Positions 34,587 through 45,424 of a DNA stretch of 64,000 bases are shown here, piece by piece; the first letter of the stretch is position 1, and every line of letters starts with the position of its first letter. The notes under the pieces were generated by a model. The model did no database searches and was not told the origin of the DNA. It saw nothing but the letters and a program-made list of their open reading frames with translations. A program made the translations under genes and the position numbers. The stretch spans positions 1 through 64,000 of the forward strand of contig CM022369.1 in the NCBI GenBank assembly GCA_011800155.1, given 5' to 3'. The DNA is from Flammulina velutipes. Taxonomy: Eukaryota > Basidiomycota > Agaricomycetes > Agaricales > Physalacriaceae.

Positions 34587-35833
34587 TTAACATATACGAG
34601 AAATGTCACTACGGCTCTCTGTGTCTAATGCCACTTGGGTCGTCGTGGTAGCATTTCCACCGCTACGCGCTGATCGACTCGCAAACCTCAAAGACTCTGC
34701 TACTGACCGCATGGTCGTCCGAATGTGGGGCAGCGATGTGTGCGTCCAATTGTCATCCGCGCGCGCATGTCCTGCAGCTACTCGGGCTAATATCAAGGTA
34801 GGTGCAATTCCCTTTGGGTTGTGTGAGGATCATAAGGTAAGCACAAAGGAATAGACAAACCGTTACAGGAGTGAGCAGCCCTTGGAAGTACAACGAACGT
34901 TCATCCAGCTTCGACGCCGGAAGGAAATACTGCGCATGAACCTCCAAGCCAATCTCGCACAAATATACCGTGGTGTAGAGCAACGCGGACTCCACTAAGA
35001 TTTCGATGATGCCGCGGTACGTCCTGAGTGATTTGGCGAGACCGGCAACGCTGACAATTCGGAAGATGATAACCAATGTACAGAAGACATTGGTGAAGAC
35101 TGTCATGGACGCGAAGACGAGACGCCAATTCACTGAAGTTCCGGTGCGGATGACGGGTCGTGTGGCGTACGCGTCAACGGAATGGAGGATCCTTGCGACT
35201 GTGGGACTTGATTAATTCCCAAGATGTCTATATAATGTGAGTACGAACCGATTCCTGCGAGAAGCGCGAGGGAAGGCAGGACCGTAACCCACCAAGCCCG
35301 GCCATAAAGGACCCAACAACGCCAGATCTATAACCATTAAGCGTCCCCATACCGCAACGTAAGTACGTGAAGACAAACCATAATCATATCTGCAACCACC
35401 AAAAGAAGACCTGCAAATACGACACTGACAATATCCATATCTTCCGAAATGTCATGAAGATGGCCAGGCGTCGCAGCCAGAAACTGGGAATCTCGGCTCT
35501 CCCCGTGTTGGATATAGACATTATACAGGAAGAACCATTGCGCACTCGCGTGGATCATCGCAAACAGCCACATCACCGCGACAAGGATTGCGGGACCATT
35601 CAAGGACTTGCCTTTCTTGCTTTTGTTCGCGGATACTAAAAATCATGCGTTAGTAGTAGGAGGCTGGAGTGAAAGCGAAATAGGCGCAAACCAATGTAGA
35701 AGATCGCCCCGCATGCTATGATTGTATACATCCCCGTGGTAAATATCTCCAAAGCGATCTTGTGGAGGAACGACTCCAGACAGTACTTGATGTCGTTGTC
35801 GGTGATTCCAAGTTCTTCGGCTAGAGGAGACAT
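34587..35833 (-). CDS. Seven-TM hypothetical membrane protein
   Basis: A minus-strand gene of at least five exons. It begins MSPLAEELGITDNDI and shows successive hydrophobic spans: FTTGMYTIIACGAIFYIG, LNGPAILVAVMWLFAMIHAS, VSVVFAGLLLVVADMIM, then IWRCWVLYGRAWWVTVLP. Later come NVFCTLVIIFRIVSVAGLAK and IIEILVESALLYTTVYL. A last intron (34849-34805 region) joins GLLTPVT to GIAPTLILARVAAGHARAD. The WRCWVLYGR motif and the final ARVAAGHAR motif are typical of a large family of unnamed 7TM proteins in mushrooms, sometimes suggested to be receptor-like. Ligand and signalling role are unknown. Confidence 0.75.
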
Positions 35834-36480
35834 GCTTGTGAACGAGATGGAAGAGGGAGGAAAGCGCTGTAGAGCTGTCTGGATAGAGCAGATAGTTATA
35901 ACATTAGAAGGTGAAACATTTCGGAAACACTAAGATGTTGCATCAGACGAAAGGAGAACGTATGAACCGAGAGACAGACGAGACTCGAAGCTGGACGGCC
36001 CGGTCCAAGGTTGTGTGAAATGATAATCAAGGTTTCATCTAAGATGATCATGATCAGCTATGAGAACAGCTAGAATGACCAATTATACTTACTGGGACCA
36101 AGATCATAGCGCTGGGTTTCACCAACGACACAAGTAGCTATGAATGCCGAATAGAGATCTTTACCCGACCCATACACCAGTGACAGCTCGATGATTGTCA
36201 AATGGGAGACGACAGCATCCATCATAGATACGTCGAAGTACATGTATCCGGCCATCGTACAGAAGGTTCTATATCAATGGTGCCTCTGCGTTTAGTCGCG
36301 TAACTTGAACGTGTATGCAAATGAGCGAGTCATTTTGCACGGGATCGAAAAGTCGAGGATGGGGCGAAGAGGCGCGTCGTGGCGATTGCACTTTCGGCCA
36401 TACAATCCAGGCGCCGGTGCCGGATCTCATGTACACACGTAATTGACGTCGAAAAGGTTGCACGAGCGCGTATTAGCAAC
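35834..36480. other. No gene recognised
   Basis: A minus-strand open stretch (36255-36070) contains YMYFDVSMMDAVVSHLTIIE, but nothing joins it. The stretch lies between the 7TM gene and the inner end of arm 2. Confidence 0.35.
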
Positions 36481-36579
36481 GTCTAGAACAGGTGGTAGGC
36501 GTACATATACTACTCGTAAACACATGCCAGTCCGTGTCGGTTCGATGAACGAAAATGACCAGATCCGCAGAAGGCGACA

Positions 36580-37760
36580 CCATCACATTGTACATTGATA
36601 GTTGCGGAGCAGCAGGGGAGACACAATCGAGAAATCCTTGGAACGGTGGTCGACTCGTTGTGAAAAGAATCCAATGGGTCTGCGCCGTACGAGTCATGAA
36701 GTATCATGCGCTCGATTCCATGCTGTACATTCAAATGCCCTTCAACGAGGTGCAGGGGAAGAAGATGTATGATGGCAGAACTGGGTTCCAGTATCGGACG
36801 TCTATGTCGATAATTAGAATGACATTAAACGAAAGGCAGATGGTACACACAATATTGAGGTGGGCCAGATCCAACGGTTGTGTGCCGGACAAGTCGTGTG
36901 CCATTCCATCCGAGACGACGCCTATCCACGAGTGGTGTCGCAAGACCAGTGTGCAAATGAGAGCACCACGAGAAATCGCTATATGGGGTCATAGCATCGG
37001 ATTACCTGCATCGACTGTAAGCACGACAGTGCAAGAAAGGTAAGTAGCACATACAGTCTCGAGCTATAATCCAACGTCTCCCACTCGCCGTAGTCCAGGT
37101 AGTCGTCCGTAGGAAGATCGAGTGGATGCCAGCCAACCTTTTCCTTCCTTCCTCCTCCGCCTCTGTTGTCCAATGAAGACGTATATACGCAGCCAGCCGA
37201 AACACCATAACTCTCGTTGCAGATTGTGGGTAGCAGGAAGTCCGTAACGGTCGCGATGAGGGATCTGGGAAGCCAGAATCATGGGCTACGACCAGCGAGC
37301 AGCGCTTGTGGACGGCTTTGGAGGAGAAAACAGGGATATATGCGAGGATGGAGGAGGATCGTAGTACCAAACGCGCGTCCGGGTTGGCTGGTTATTCCAT
37401 AGTCCGACTTCGTTCCTCCGGACGTCTTGAGCGCTAACCGTTAGACCAAGAGGCTACATTCCTTGCTGTCGAAACCGCACATTTTCTATCCTAGTAACGA
37501 GTATCAGCAACTAGCGCACACCAAATAGTATCACTCACGTTGTGTACAGCGACGACGGCAGGAAAGTGAGGATAGCTACGAGGGGGTCATGGAAAAGCAA
37601 ACGGTCCAGAGTCGTTGGTTTGTGCGGCAAAGATGGTGAGAGCTCGTCGTCGTCGTCGGTGAGAGCGACGTCAACACAGATGACCAAACAACGACAAAAT
37701 CTCTTTGCCTGCCGGTTCGGCATTTTACGATCTCTTCGTCCTACGCTCACCTGTATTTAA
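36580..37760 (-). pseudogene. Unidentified duplicated gene remnant, arm 2 copy
   Basis: Counterpart of 18700-19660. The minus strand has MPNRQAKRFCRCLVICVDVA with a following stretch ending in a GTGAGT donor near 37531. Further inside, RRNEVGLWNNQPTRTRVWYY and DYGEWETLDYSSRL look coding. The pieces lie in different frames, and I could not connect all of them through plausible introns. The family is not recognised. Confidence 0.4.
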
Positions 37761-38424
37761 CGCGACTCGAACGACACCTTTGAACGAATTTAACACTTAA
37801 AAATGCATTTTATCTCGACCTTCCAAAGATTTGGCCTGTCATCGAGGGGATAACACGCCGGTCTCGTGTACATCACAGTTCAAAAACCAACATTTCCATA
37901 TCTCTCAGGATTTCAACGAAGTTAATGCCTACGAACGGTGAGTACTTAGATTGTGCATGTATCCCGCTGGCTACGCCACATAACTGACTGAATGTGTAAT
38001 ATCGCAGACCGCGTAGATATACTGGGAAGGAATTCCTCCGACCGCGAGTGGTCTAAGGAGTCCGAAACTCAATATTTGAGGCCCTTACTTATATCATATA
38101 ACACTGCTCTATGGACACACTTGAGCTATGGTGTCTGCGACAGTATCACTGTATGTATCGCTTGCGCCACTATTACGCTCACAGAGAATTCCGACAGTGT
38201 ATTATTCCATGCGATATAAACGTACATGCATAGTCTCCATTCATTTTCTACTCCCCCAAACTGACCTCTTTAAAGATCCCCCCGCCCCGCCAAAGTTTCC
38301 ATGTCCGAGGGATGTTCTCCGGAATCGCGACCACGTGATTCGTTTTCAAAGGCGTCGAAGCGCGCTAGGACAATGGAGCACTACTTGCATATTGTTTTTC
38401 TGAACAATCAGCGCGAGAAACGGT
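37761..38424. other. Upstream region of the zinc-finger gene
   Basis: No complete gene. A short open stretch from ATG 38301 (SRPRDSFSKASKRARTM) is conserved with arm 1 but ends in a stop soon after overlapping exon 1 in another frame. It may be an upstream ORF or an extra 5' exon. Confidence 0.4.
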
Positions 38425-40159
38425 ATGGTCTTCTCGGAACTGAGGGAATATATAGAAAGTATCTTCACCCGGCCTGACTACCTCATCGTCGCCACCTACT
38501 CTCGCTCTCTTCCTCTATTATGTACGTTCATGTCTTGTCATCTTTACCCAAAATTTCTGAAGTTCCCTCGTCATTCAGGTCTTACCTACTCGCGTCTCCG
38601 ACTCCGTGAGTTTTCTGAGGCGATGTTTCAAACATCCACTAACATTCTCTAGGTCCGCTGATCTCACTGGAGAGATCGACATGGACTTGTGGGCGCAACT
38701 CGAGAACGAAATGGAGAGAGTGGACGAAGAGGACGAGGGCGCGAAGGATGAAGTAATGTACGTCACATTCTTGGGCGCGCTCGTTTACTATTCTAACTCT
38801 ACTTTACTCAGGGTTTACGCCCCGGCTGGTCAAGTTGCCAACGATCGTGTGTCTCTGGCAGACAACGATACCGAAGATCTGTATTTTATGAATGCAGTCG
38901 CGTACGTGACACTAGTCGCCGTCTCAGAATTGCCAGCTAATAGATCCGTCCTTAGTGCGTCTATAAATACTTATACCGCTGCACCCGTCAATGAGACACA
39001 CTCCGTCGCACCTTTCCTTTCTCCAACTGAACCTACGAACTCTGGTGCCGATCCTCTGGAAGAGCTCTACCCATACCGCAACCTGACACGCAGCGAGAGG
39101 AGACACATAGCCAGGCAAATTCAAAAGGCCCATGTCAACAAGTACGTTCCTCTCCATTAAATATGTAACGAAGGCTTATAGCAACATCCTCAGCCTCCCA
39201 CCCGTTCCCGGTCATCTCCGCGCCGATAATTTCAAGCAAGCGGTTGATTGGACTCGGGGGAAAGCAATACCCAAATGGTGAGTCCCTCTACACATGCTGC
39301 GATGCGATCTGGGCAGGGGCTGACATGTTACATTGTAGGTACGAACCTGGTGTTGTTGCTTCGAACTTGGCGTCGTGAGTAATATTTCTCTTCAATTGCC
39401 CTTTTCTGACGAATTATCAGTCCGTCTAAAACAAATAAAACGAGCGAGACAGAGGATCCTAGTCCAAAGCGTGGCAGGAAGCGCGCGCGCTCAACGACGA
39501 ATTCGAGTACTCCATCGCCCTCGAAGAAACAACGCCATAATATTCCAGAACTGCCGATCATCAAGACCTGGGGAAAGACTCCAGCCATTCCGCATGACGC
39601 GTACTGGACCGTTCCCACCGCATACAGCGGTCCCTCTTTCAAGTATGTATAATACCACTGATCGTATATTTACCGTCTAACCGTCTATCTTAACAGGCCA
39701 GTCCTAGTCACTCGGCACCAGCTCTTTGTGTCGGAACGAATGGCAGCCGGCTTCGCGAAATCATACCCGAATCTGGCAGGGCGTATGTCCGACATACTAT
39801 ACATCGAGTCTCCCGTCCTCAACGTTGCAACACCCGTTGTCTGCCCTCAGGACAAATGCACCATCGCTCTCGGTGACCTTGAGCGCCATATCATCGAACA
39901 CCACAAAGTCCCCGGAACCGAGGGATCGTTCCTATGCCGGTGCTCGTCAAGGAGGAGTCGCATCAAGAAAACAGAGATGTTTACATCGTCCAAGGAGATG
40001 TTGAAGCACTTCCAAGGGATGCATTTGGTCGAGATCAAATCGTGCTGTCCGTATTGTTCGGCGCGCATCACGGCGGAGGATGAGAATATGATCAGGCATT
40101 GGTATCAGTGTTGCAAAGGATTTAAGGCTTTGAACGAAGAGGCGTCTCGGGCGGCTTGA
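38425..40159 (+). CDS. C2H2-like zinc-finger nuclear protein, intact copy
   Basis: Eight exons (38425-38525, 38579-38605, 38653-38757, 38812-39141, 39182-39277, 39339-39374, 39421-39642, 39697-40159) join in phase to give 459 residues. It starts MVFSELREYIESIFTRPDYL. A middle region ends in a basic stretch (PSPKRGRKRARSTTNSSTPS, PSPSKKQRH) that looks like a nuclear localisation signal. The C-terminus has zinc-binding patterns: CPQDKC...H(4)H (ERHIIEHH), then CRC...HFQGMH, then CCPYC...H...CC. A role in DNA or RNA binding is inferred; I do not recognise a named family. Its arm 1 copy is destroyed by a transposon, a deletion and loss of a zinc ligand. Confidence 0.8.
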
Positions 40160-42300
40160 TGTTTTCCTGGACTCGATAATTATTATAGTCTCTATATATT
40201 AATAACTAACGCTCTATACATTCTAATCGCTATCTAGTTTACTTACTTATGCATTTACCTATGATCATATGATTTTCCGATGTGGCCCACGGAATCGTAA
40301 ATCCCTATCTCTGGAGATATATTATTGTATCGTTTCTAAAATAATTTACGTATCTATCGAATTCAACGCCCTTCACCTCGTTTAGACAAGCGTAGCGGGA
40401 GCCCAAGTGGCTGCCTGCTCGATTGTGGCGGTTCAAGATTACTAAGCCATCAGAGTAATGCCGCCGGAAACATAATTCATCTTCCTACCACCATCATCCA
40501 GCTTGCTGGCGACGACTTCATCGCTGGTTCCGCTCTCGCTCTCTGCGGTTGCCCGTGCGCGCAGCCTACCGTAAAGGGATTGCCTACCGACATGCTCGAC
40601 GAAATGACTCGAAGCGCACACTGTCGTGGAGATCGAGAGGACATATAACAGTCTCGCACGCCAGGTAGACGTTGATGCGTTGGCGGCTCGTCTTTCTGTT
40701 GACGTTATCGGTGCGCCGCCCTTTGTTCATGCCAAACGCAAGCCTGACGTCGTTCAACCAAGGATGACTGCACATCTTTGAACGAAACACTAGGAACCAA
40801 ATTGCTGCCGTGAAACTCTCTTCCATACGAGCTGCGCGGACGAGCATTTCTATCAGGTCTTCCGTTGTCTGCTCTGCTCTATCTTTTGGGCCAGAAGGTA
40901 CGCGCCCTTTGTTTTTCCTATCGTATGGGCACTCATCGAGGTCACCGCACAGACCTACAATCCTAATCCGAGGTGACCCATGTCAGACAGGAGACAGTCC
41001 CCAACCGCAAAACTCGTCCAATCCTTAAACAAATTCCGCTCAGCAATATCGCAACAGATATGCTCTCAGTTAGAGACAAAGGATTAGTCTCGAGGATGAA
41101 CGGCGTCAATCCCCTTTCGCTGTCTGTCACTGCTCTGTGCGACATATCGAAGGTGTGTATCGTCATTTTCAATATCTTTCGTGCTCTCATCGGTGGCCCA
41201 GTTCAACCTTTCGTGCCGGAAAACTCTATCTCTATATCAATCCGCCAGGTTTGGTACGCCCTTTCCCTCTCTACGATGACTTTCATGTTGACCCGCCTAT
41301 TCGATAGGCTAACTCTGCCGCATGCGATGGGTGGAATATCGCAAGTCATGCGTGTTCAACGCAAGCTGCCGTTCATATGTATTGTATGTCCAAAAATCAA
41401 GATATTGTACATTGCACGGACATAATTGTTGGAACATGCTGACGCTCATCGTGGCAGTAAACGATAGGAAGAACCAGGCGTGTTCGAGCAGACCAACCGT
41501 CTGGTGGCTCTACTCGCTGGCAGTGGCTAGGCGACCTGGCTTCCACAAATTCCGGAGTTGAGAGCACATCGTTCCAGACACTTCTTGCTATTCAACATCT
41601 CGTAGGACAGTTTCTTTCATCTTTTTCATGTTGTTTTGATTCACAGCCGACTGCGATTAAAAGTAAAGCTAAGGACGACAATTTCCCAATTTCTCGGCAC
41701 GCATCTGCAGAACATGAGACAAAAACTTACCAGAAATCGCGGATCGTCTCGGCCCTATTCACTCGCCTCGGGCGAGACATTGAAGGTATATGTCTTCATC
41801 TTCAATATCTCTCCTCGACTCAATTGATGACCCAGCTCAACCCTCAAAGCTTTGATGTGCCAGGAAACTCTGACCCTATATAAATCAGTGCGTTCTTTCC
41901 CTCCCCGCGACGACTCTTATCTTGACCCGCCTATCCGATAGACCAGCTCGCCCACATCTGTTTGGTAAAATGTTGTGAGTTATGTGTGTTCGACACAAGC
42001 CGTACATACCAAGAATCATGATGCTTTAGATTGCACCTCCAGAATTAGAGGAACATCCCGACGCCCATCCTGACATCAAGCTACGGTGACGACAATAATG
42101 GCGGATCACCTCGACCGTATTCGCTTCTCAACATTACTTCGTTCGGTATGATCTTTCCCGCCTTCGTGTCTGTGATTGATTCAGATTGTGATACAGGAAA
42201 GTTACAGAGGACGAATGCGTGAAGCCGCATTCATCACGAGGAATTTGGAAGTAGATGAGTACCAGGACAAGCGATGTAACCAAGTAACCAGATAAATAAT
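40160..42300 (+). pseudogene. Decayed gene with an internal tandem duplication
   Basis: Two ~0.6 kb diverged direct copies occur at about 41000-41450 and 41640-42090; the shared part includes TTCAATATCT, ACCCAG(C/T)TCAACC and TTGACCCGCCTAT. One open exon in the second copy reads KSKAKDDNFPISRHASAEHE and ends in a GTATATG donor. The last exon, AREAAFITRNLEVDEYQDK near 42220-42290, has a counterpart in arm 1 at 14100-13997 (REAAFKTMILEVDKYQD). So a gene converging on the NLR existed in both arms; most of it is deleted in arm 1. No intact model is possible here. Family unknown. Confidence 0.4.
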
Positions 42301-42313
42301 CCTAACCCTCCTA

Positions 42314-42862
42314 TCATACTGATGGCTCATAGCATTCCTTCCACGCCGCCCCGAAATACCCAGTGGTAAAGTTGACTTCAACAGATCCCCGTGACGATAT
42401 GGTCAAAGAATCCGGGCGTTGGAGGTAGCTGTGCATATCTCCACTGAGCCACATGTATTTTTCACCGCTCGAAGATTTAATCCAGCCGTCTGGAGTGGTA
42501 ACCCAGTCTGTGCGCATCAAATCTACAAGTAATTTATCAGAGGAGGCAGTGTTTTGAATCAAGTCAAAGAGGTTACCTGATTCGCGGAATCTCCACAAAG
42601 TAGCACGCAGTGGGAGGGTATCCGTGCCACGGGAAGACACAAGATGAGTGTTGATTGGTACTGAGACGTCAACAGTACACTTCCCGCCCCCGAACTGGGA
42701 GAGACTGGCTATATCCCAAACGCGGAAAGTACTGTCTTCTGCTGCAGAGACGACTTGCATCCCGTCTGACGAGAAACAGATTGATAGTACTGAGCTGTTA
42801 TGGGGGAGCTGATGCAGTTGCCTCCCAGTTGGCACGTCCCAGATACGCATAGTTTTGTCCGC
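42314..42862 (-). pseudogene. NLR arm 2 copy, 3' fragment
   Basis: Encodes the last WD40 repeats and C-terminal tail of the NLR, starting at TMRIWDVPTGRQLHQL and ending CYEPSV. It matches 13445-13987 in arm 1. It is separated from the rest of its gene by the gypsy element. The first five bases of the insertion site (42858-42862, TCCGC) are repeated at 53212-53216. Confidence 0.9.
42858..42862. repeat. Gypsy target-site duplication TCCGC (left)
   Basis: TCCGC next to the LTR, repeated at 53212-53216. The intact NLR in arm 1 has a single TCCGC (on the minus strand of 13441-13445, within the codons for SADKT), confirming the duplication. Confidence 0.95.
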
Positions 42863-43035
42863 TGTAAAAGGCCTTACTAGATCACGCAGTAGAACTTGAA
42901 TCGAGATAGATTGAGCAAGTCTACGTGGTGAACATGAAGGTAAAAGACGACGTCCGAAGACGTCGAAGTAAGACTAATATGGTAATATTACGTAACTACG
43001 CTTGAACATCTGTAAAGGACAGTAAGTGCCTTACA
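42863..43035 (-). repeat. 3' LTR
   Basis: 173 bp, the same as 53039-53211 by eye. It starts TG and ends CA in both orientations of reading. It contains ACGACGTCCGAAGACGTCG, a short inverted motif. Unusually short for a gypsy element of this size. Confidence 0.95.
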
Positions 43036-43046
43036 TACCCCCCGCT
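43036..43046 (-). other. Polypurine tract
   Basis: On the minus strand, AGCGGGGGGTA lies directly before the 3' LTR. A purine run here primes plus-strand DNA synthesis in LTR elements. Confidence 0.7.
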
Positions 43047-43199
43047 AGATTCCTCCATGGGGATCTAACAAGGCGAAAGTAAGTAAAAAATAAGTACGTA
43101 AAGCTAAGATGGAATGTTAGTGAAAGACAGTGGCGATAATAAGTAAGGGTAAGGCTACGGCGAAATAGTGGCGGTGGCGTGAACGGTAAGTAGTGGTAA

Positions 43200-45294
43200 C
43201 TAATCGGCCAACGTCATAGCGTCTAACCCCAGTACTGTAATATCAACGGTGCTATTAGCGTTATCACCCACTATGACAGATGGGAGCGTCGGCGCGAACT
43301 GGTGCGTTTCCTTCGACTGCAAGTAGGTATGCCGGCGGCAGTGAGTAAACAGTGGGTCCTGCCCGAGGAGGATCCAATCCTCGGTGTTACGGGTGAAGCG
43401 GTCGTACGGCTCGACGCCTTCCAGTGGGCTAAGCTCTTCTCCCTCGATAATCCCGATAACCGCTTCCTTGTCTCGCGGGTTCAGGACGATCCAACCATCC
43501 CATCGCGGGGGCATGACGATAGGGCCATACTGGTCAAGTAAACGAAGACGGTCGCTGTCCATCGTGCAGAACATCTCGTGGAGAGGTTGGTTGATGGTGT
43601 CGCGTAGGCCAAAGTCCATTTGACGTATGGCGAAGCATGAAGCAGGTATGATGTCCTTGACGGTGAGGCCGCAGTTGTACAAGGCACGCATGATCCATTC
43701 CTCGTCGATGTGATCGTTGACGGCGAGGATTGGGCGGCGCAGGGCAGCGTGGTGAGGAGGAGGGTACGTGAGTACGGCGGAGGGTCGCCCAGAGGACGAC
43801 ATACGATGATTGAATGAAGAAATAAGTTCTCGGTATAAATGGGGGCTCGAGAGGACACGCATGAAGAACACATTGAATGCCTCTTGCGCCTCGGGACTGA
43901 TAGCCGTGCCATTCATCGTGCGGGGAGTAAGATGCGACCAAAGAATGAATCCAAACAACGATGGAGCGTACAATCGAAGCGCCGTGTCAATGGCCAGTCC
44001 AGGGATAAAGCGGGCAGTTCCTGGACCGTGATACGCGATGAGGTAGCGAGTGATGTCGTACAGTGACTGAGCTCCAGTGTAGGCTGGCATGTCTTTGGGA
44101 AGGAATGAGGCAGCGTACGCCGGGATGCGAATACGAACGTTGGTGCTGGGATGGTTCACGGCAGCGTTCACAAGTGAGCGATTCTGTGGATCCAACACCC
44201 ATCGGTATGCCAGCGCGGTGGTGATGTCAATGCATTCCGGAATTATACGGTGAGTAACGAAGTACATGTAGATAAGCGCCGTGACCTTGAAATGGACCTG
44301 GTCATGGTGTGGATGGTCGGCGATCCACTTAATGCCCGCGTAGAACTCCGCGGGGTTACGGGGAAAGAAGCGAGGCCACCAGTACGCCGGTTTAGGCCCA
44401 TTGTTGCGCGAGTCAGGCTTCCATTCCCGTCCTTTAGGCTCCATTGTACGGAGGAAAACGGCGTTACCAGACGTCGACAAGTATGCGGTATTGTGAAGAC
44501 GATAGATGATCAACCGGGGAAAGACCAACGTTCCACCAAAGTCGTTGTCGCGTTCGCGTACGCCATCGAAGGATCGGAACTCCAGCATAGGGTTAATCAT
44601 GCCGGGATCGTGTGCGAATACGCTAGTAGTGAAGTCGACCGGTGCGATCGGGATGAAACGATTGGCGCCGGGGTACCATTGGTCGAGCAGTCCCACGTTA
44701 GCTTGAGTGGGGATCTCCGCGGTAGGAGGAATTTCTCCTCGAGCCTTACTTTCCCACTCATCACAGAGCTCCAAGAGGTTGACTTCGGCAGCCTCCCAGA
44801 GGCAGGACTCGCGGGATTTCAGAAATGAGCGGTTCGGGAGTGGGGTGATCCCAGGTGGCTGAGGAATGCCCAGCACTCGGTAACGGTCAGGTTGTTTCCG
44901 CCCAGTAATCCTATCGTACGGTGTGTAACGGGTATTAATCCTAGTAGGACGAGCTATCGTCCTCGAGTTAGATATCTACTCATCAGAGTTAAATTGATAA
45001 GTACCTAGCGCCGTAGGAATTTCTTGAGCGGTATCCATGGGTTCGTCCTCCCATCGTATGTGGCACTCGGTAACGCCTACATCGGCAGCAGTGGCAGCGG
45101 TGGTGGCGGCGTTGATGGCCGGAGTATTGGTTGGAGAACGGTTGATTATCTCGGTGTGGACGGAGTTGTCAGCGGGATCGACGGTGCCTTTAGATCGACG
45201 ATCAGTAACAAGTTAAGCTTTCGGGAACTGGTATACCTCTCCCCCCATCATCAGAACCATCAACAGGGTTCTCGATCGGCGTAGGCGAAGGCAT
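43200..45294 (-). CDS. Third ORF of the gypsy element, apparently spliced
   Basis: The main exon is open from 44953 to the stop at 43200. A start ATG at 45294 joins through two short introns (45236-45188, 49 bp; 45004-44954, 51 bp; both GT-AG) to give exons 45294-45237, 45187-45005 and 44953-43200, about 664 residues in one frame. The N-terminus is polar and Ala/Thr-rich (MPSPTPIENPVDGSDDGG); the exon 2-3 join reads PTALARPTRINTRY. The body is globular, rich in Pro and aromatic residues (YWWPRFFPRNPAEFYAGIKW, HPHHDQVHFKVTALIYMYF, FILWSHLTPRTMNGT). There is no signal peptide or membrane span, so it is not a classical env. I recognise no domain. It lies where env or accessory genes sit, on the element's coding strand. 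A captured host gene or an accessory factor is possible. Confidence 0.7.
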
Positions 45295-45424
45295 TCAGAA
45301 GCGACGGTATAGCAAGCGAAGGAATAAAATTAAATAAAGAGGAAGTTGGAAGGTTGTCCGGCAAGCAGGACATGCCAGTATAAATACCATAGCGTTATCA
45401 GTCGATCGGATGTGTATCGGACAT

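Noticed and set aside
37395..37470. tRNA-like sequence on the minus strand (A-box-like TGGTCTAACGG)
   Set aside because: The A-box pattern fits, but no B box or closing acceptor stem follows, and the copy in arm 1 (about 19020-19070) does not keep the motif. Coding-like sequence overlaps it.
43302..44828. Plus-strand ORFs opposite the third gypsy ORF
   Set aside because: They are antisense shadows; the minus strand gives one long frame in the element's coding direction.
43200..45294. Third gypsy ORF as a viral-type envelope gene
   Set aside because: The position fits, but there is no signal peptide, membrane span or Cys-rich ectodomain.
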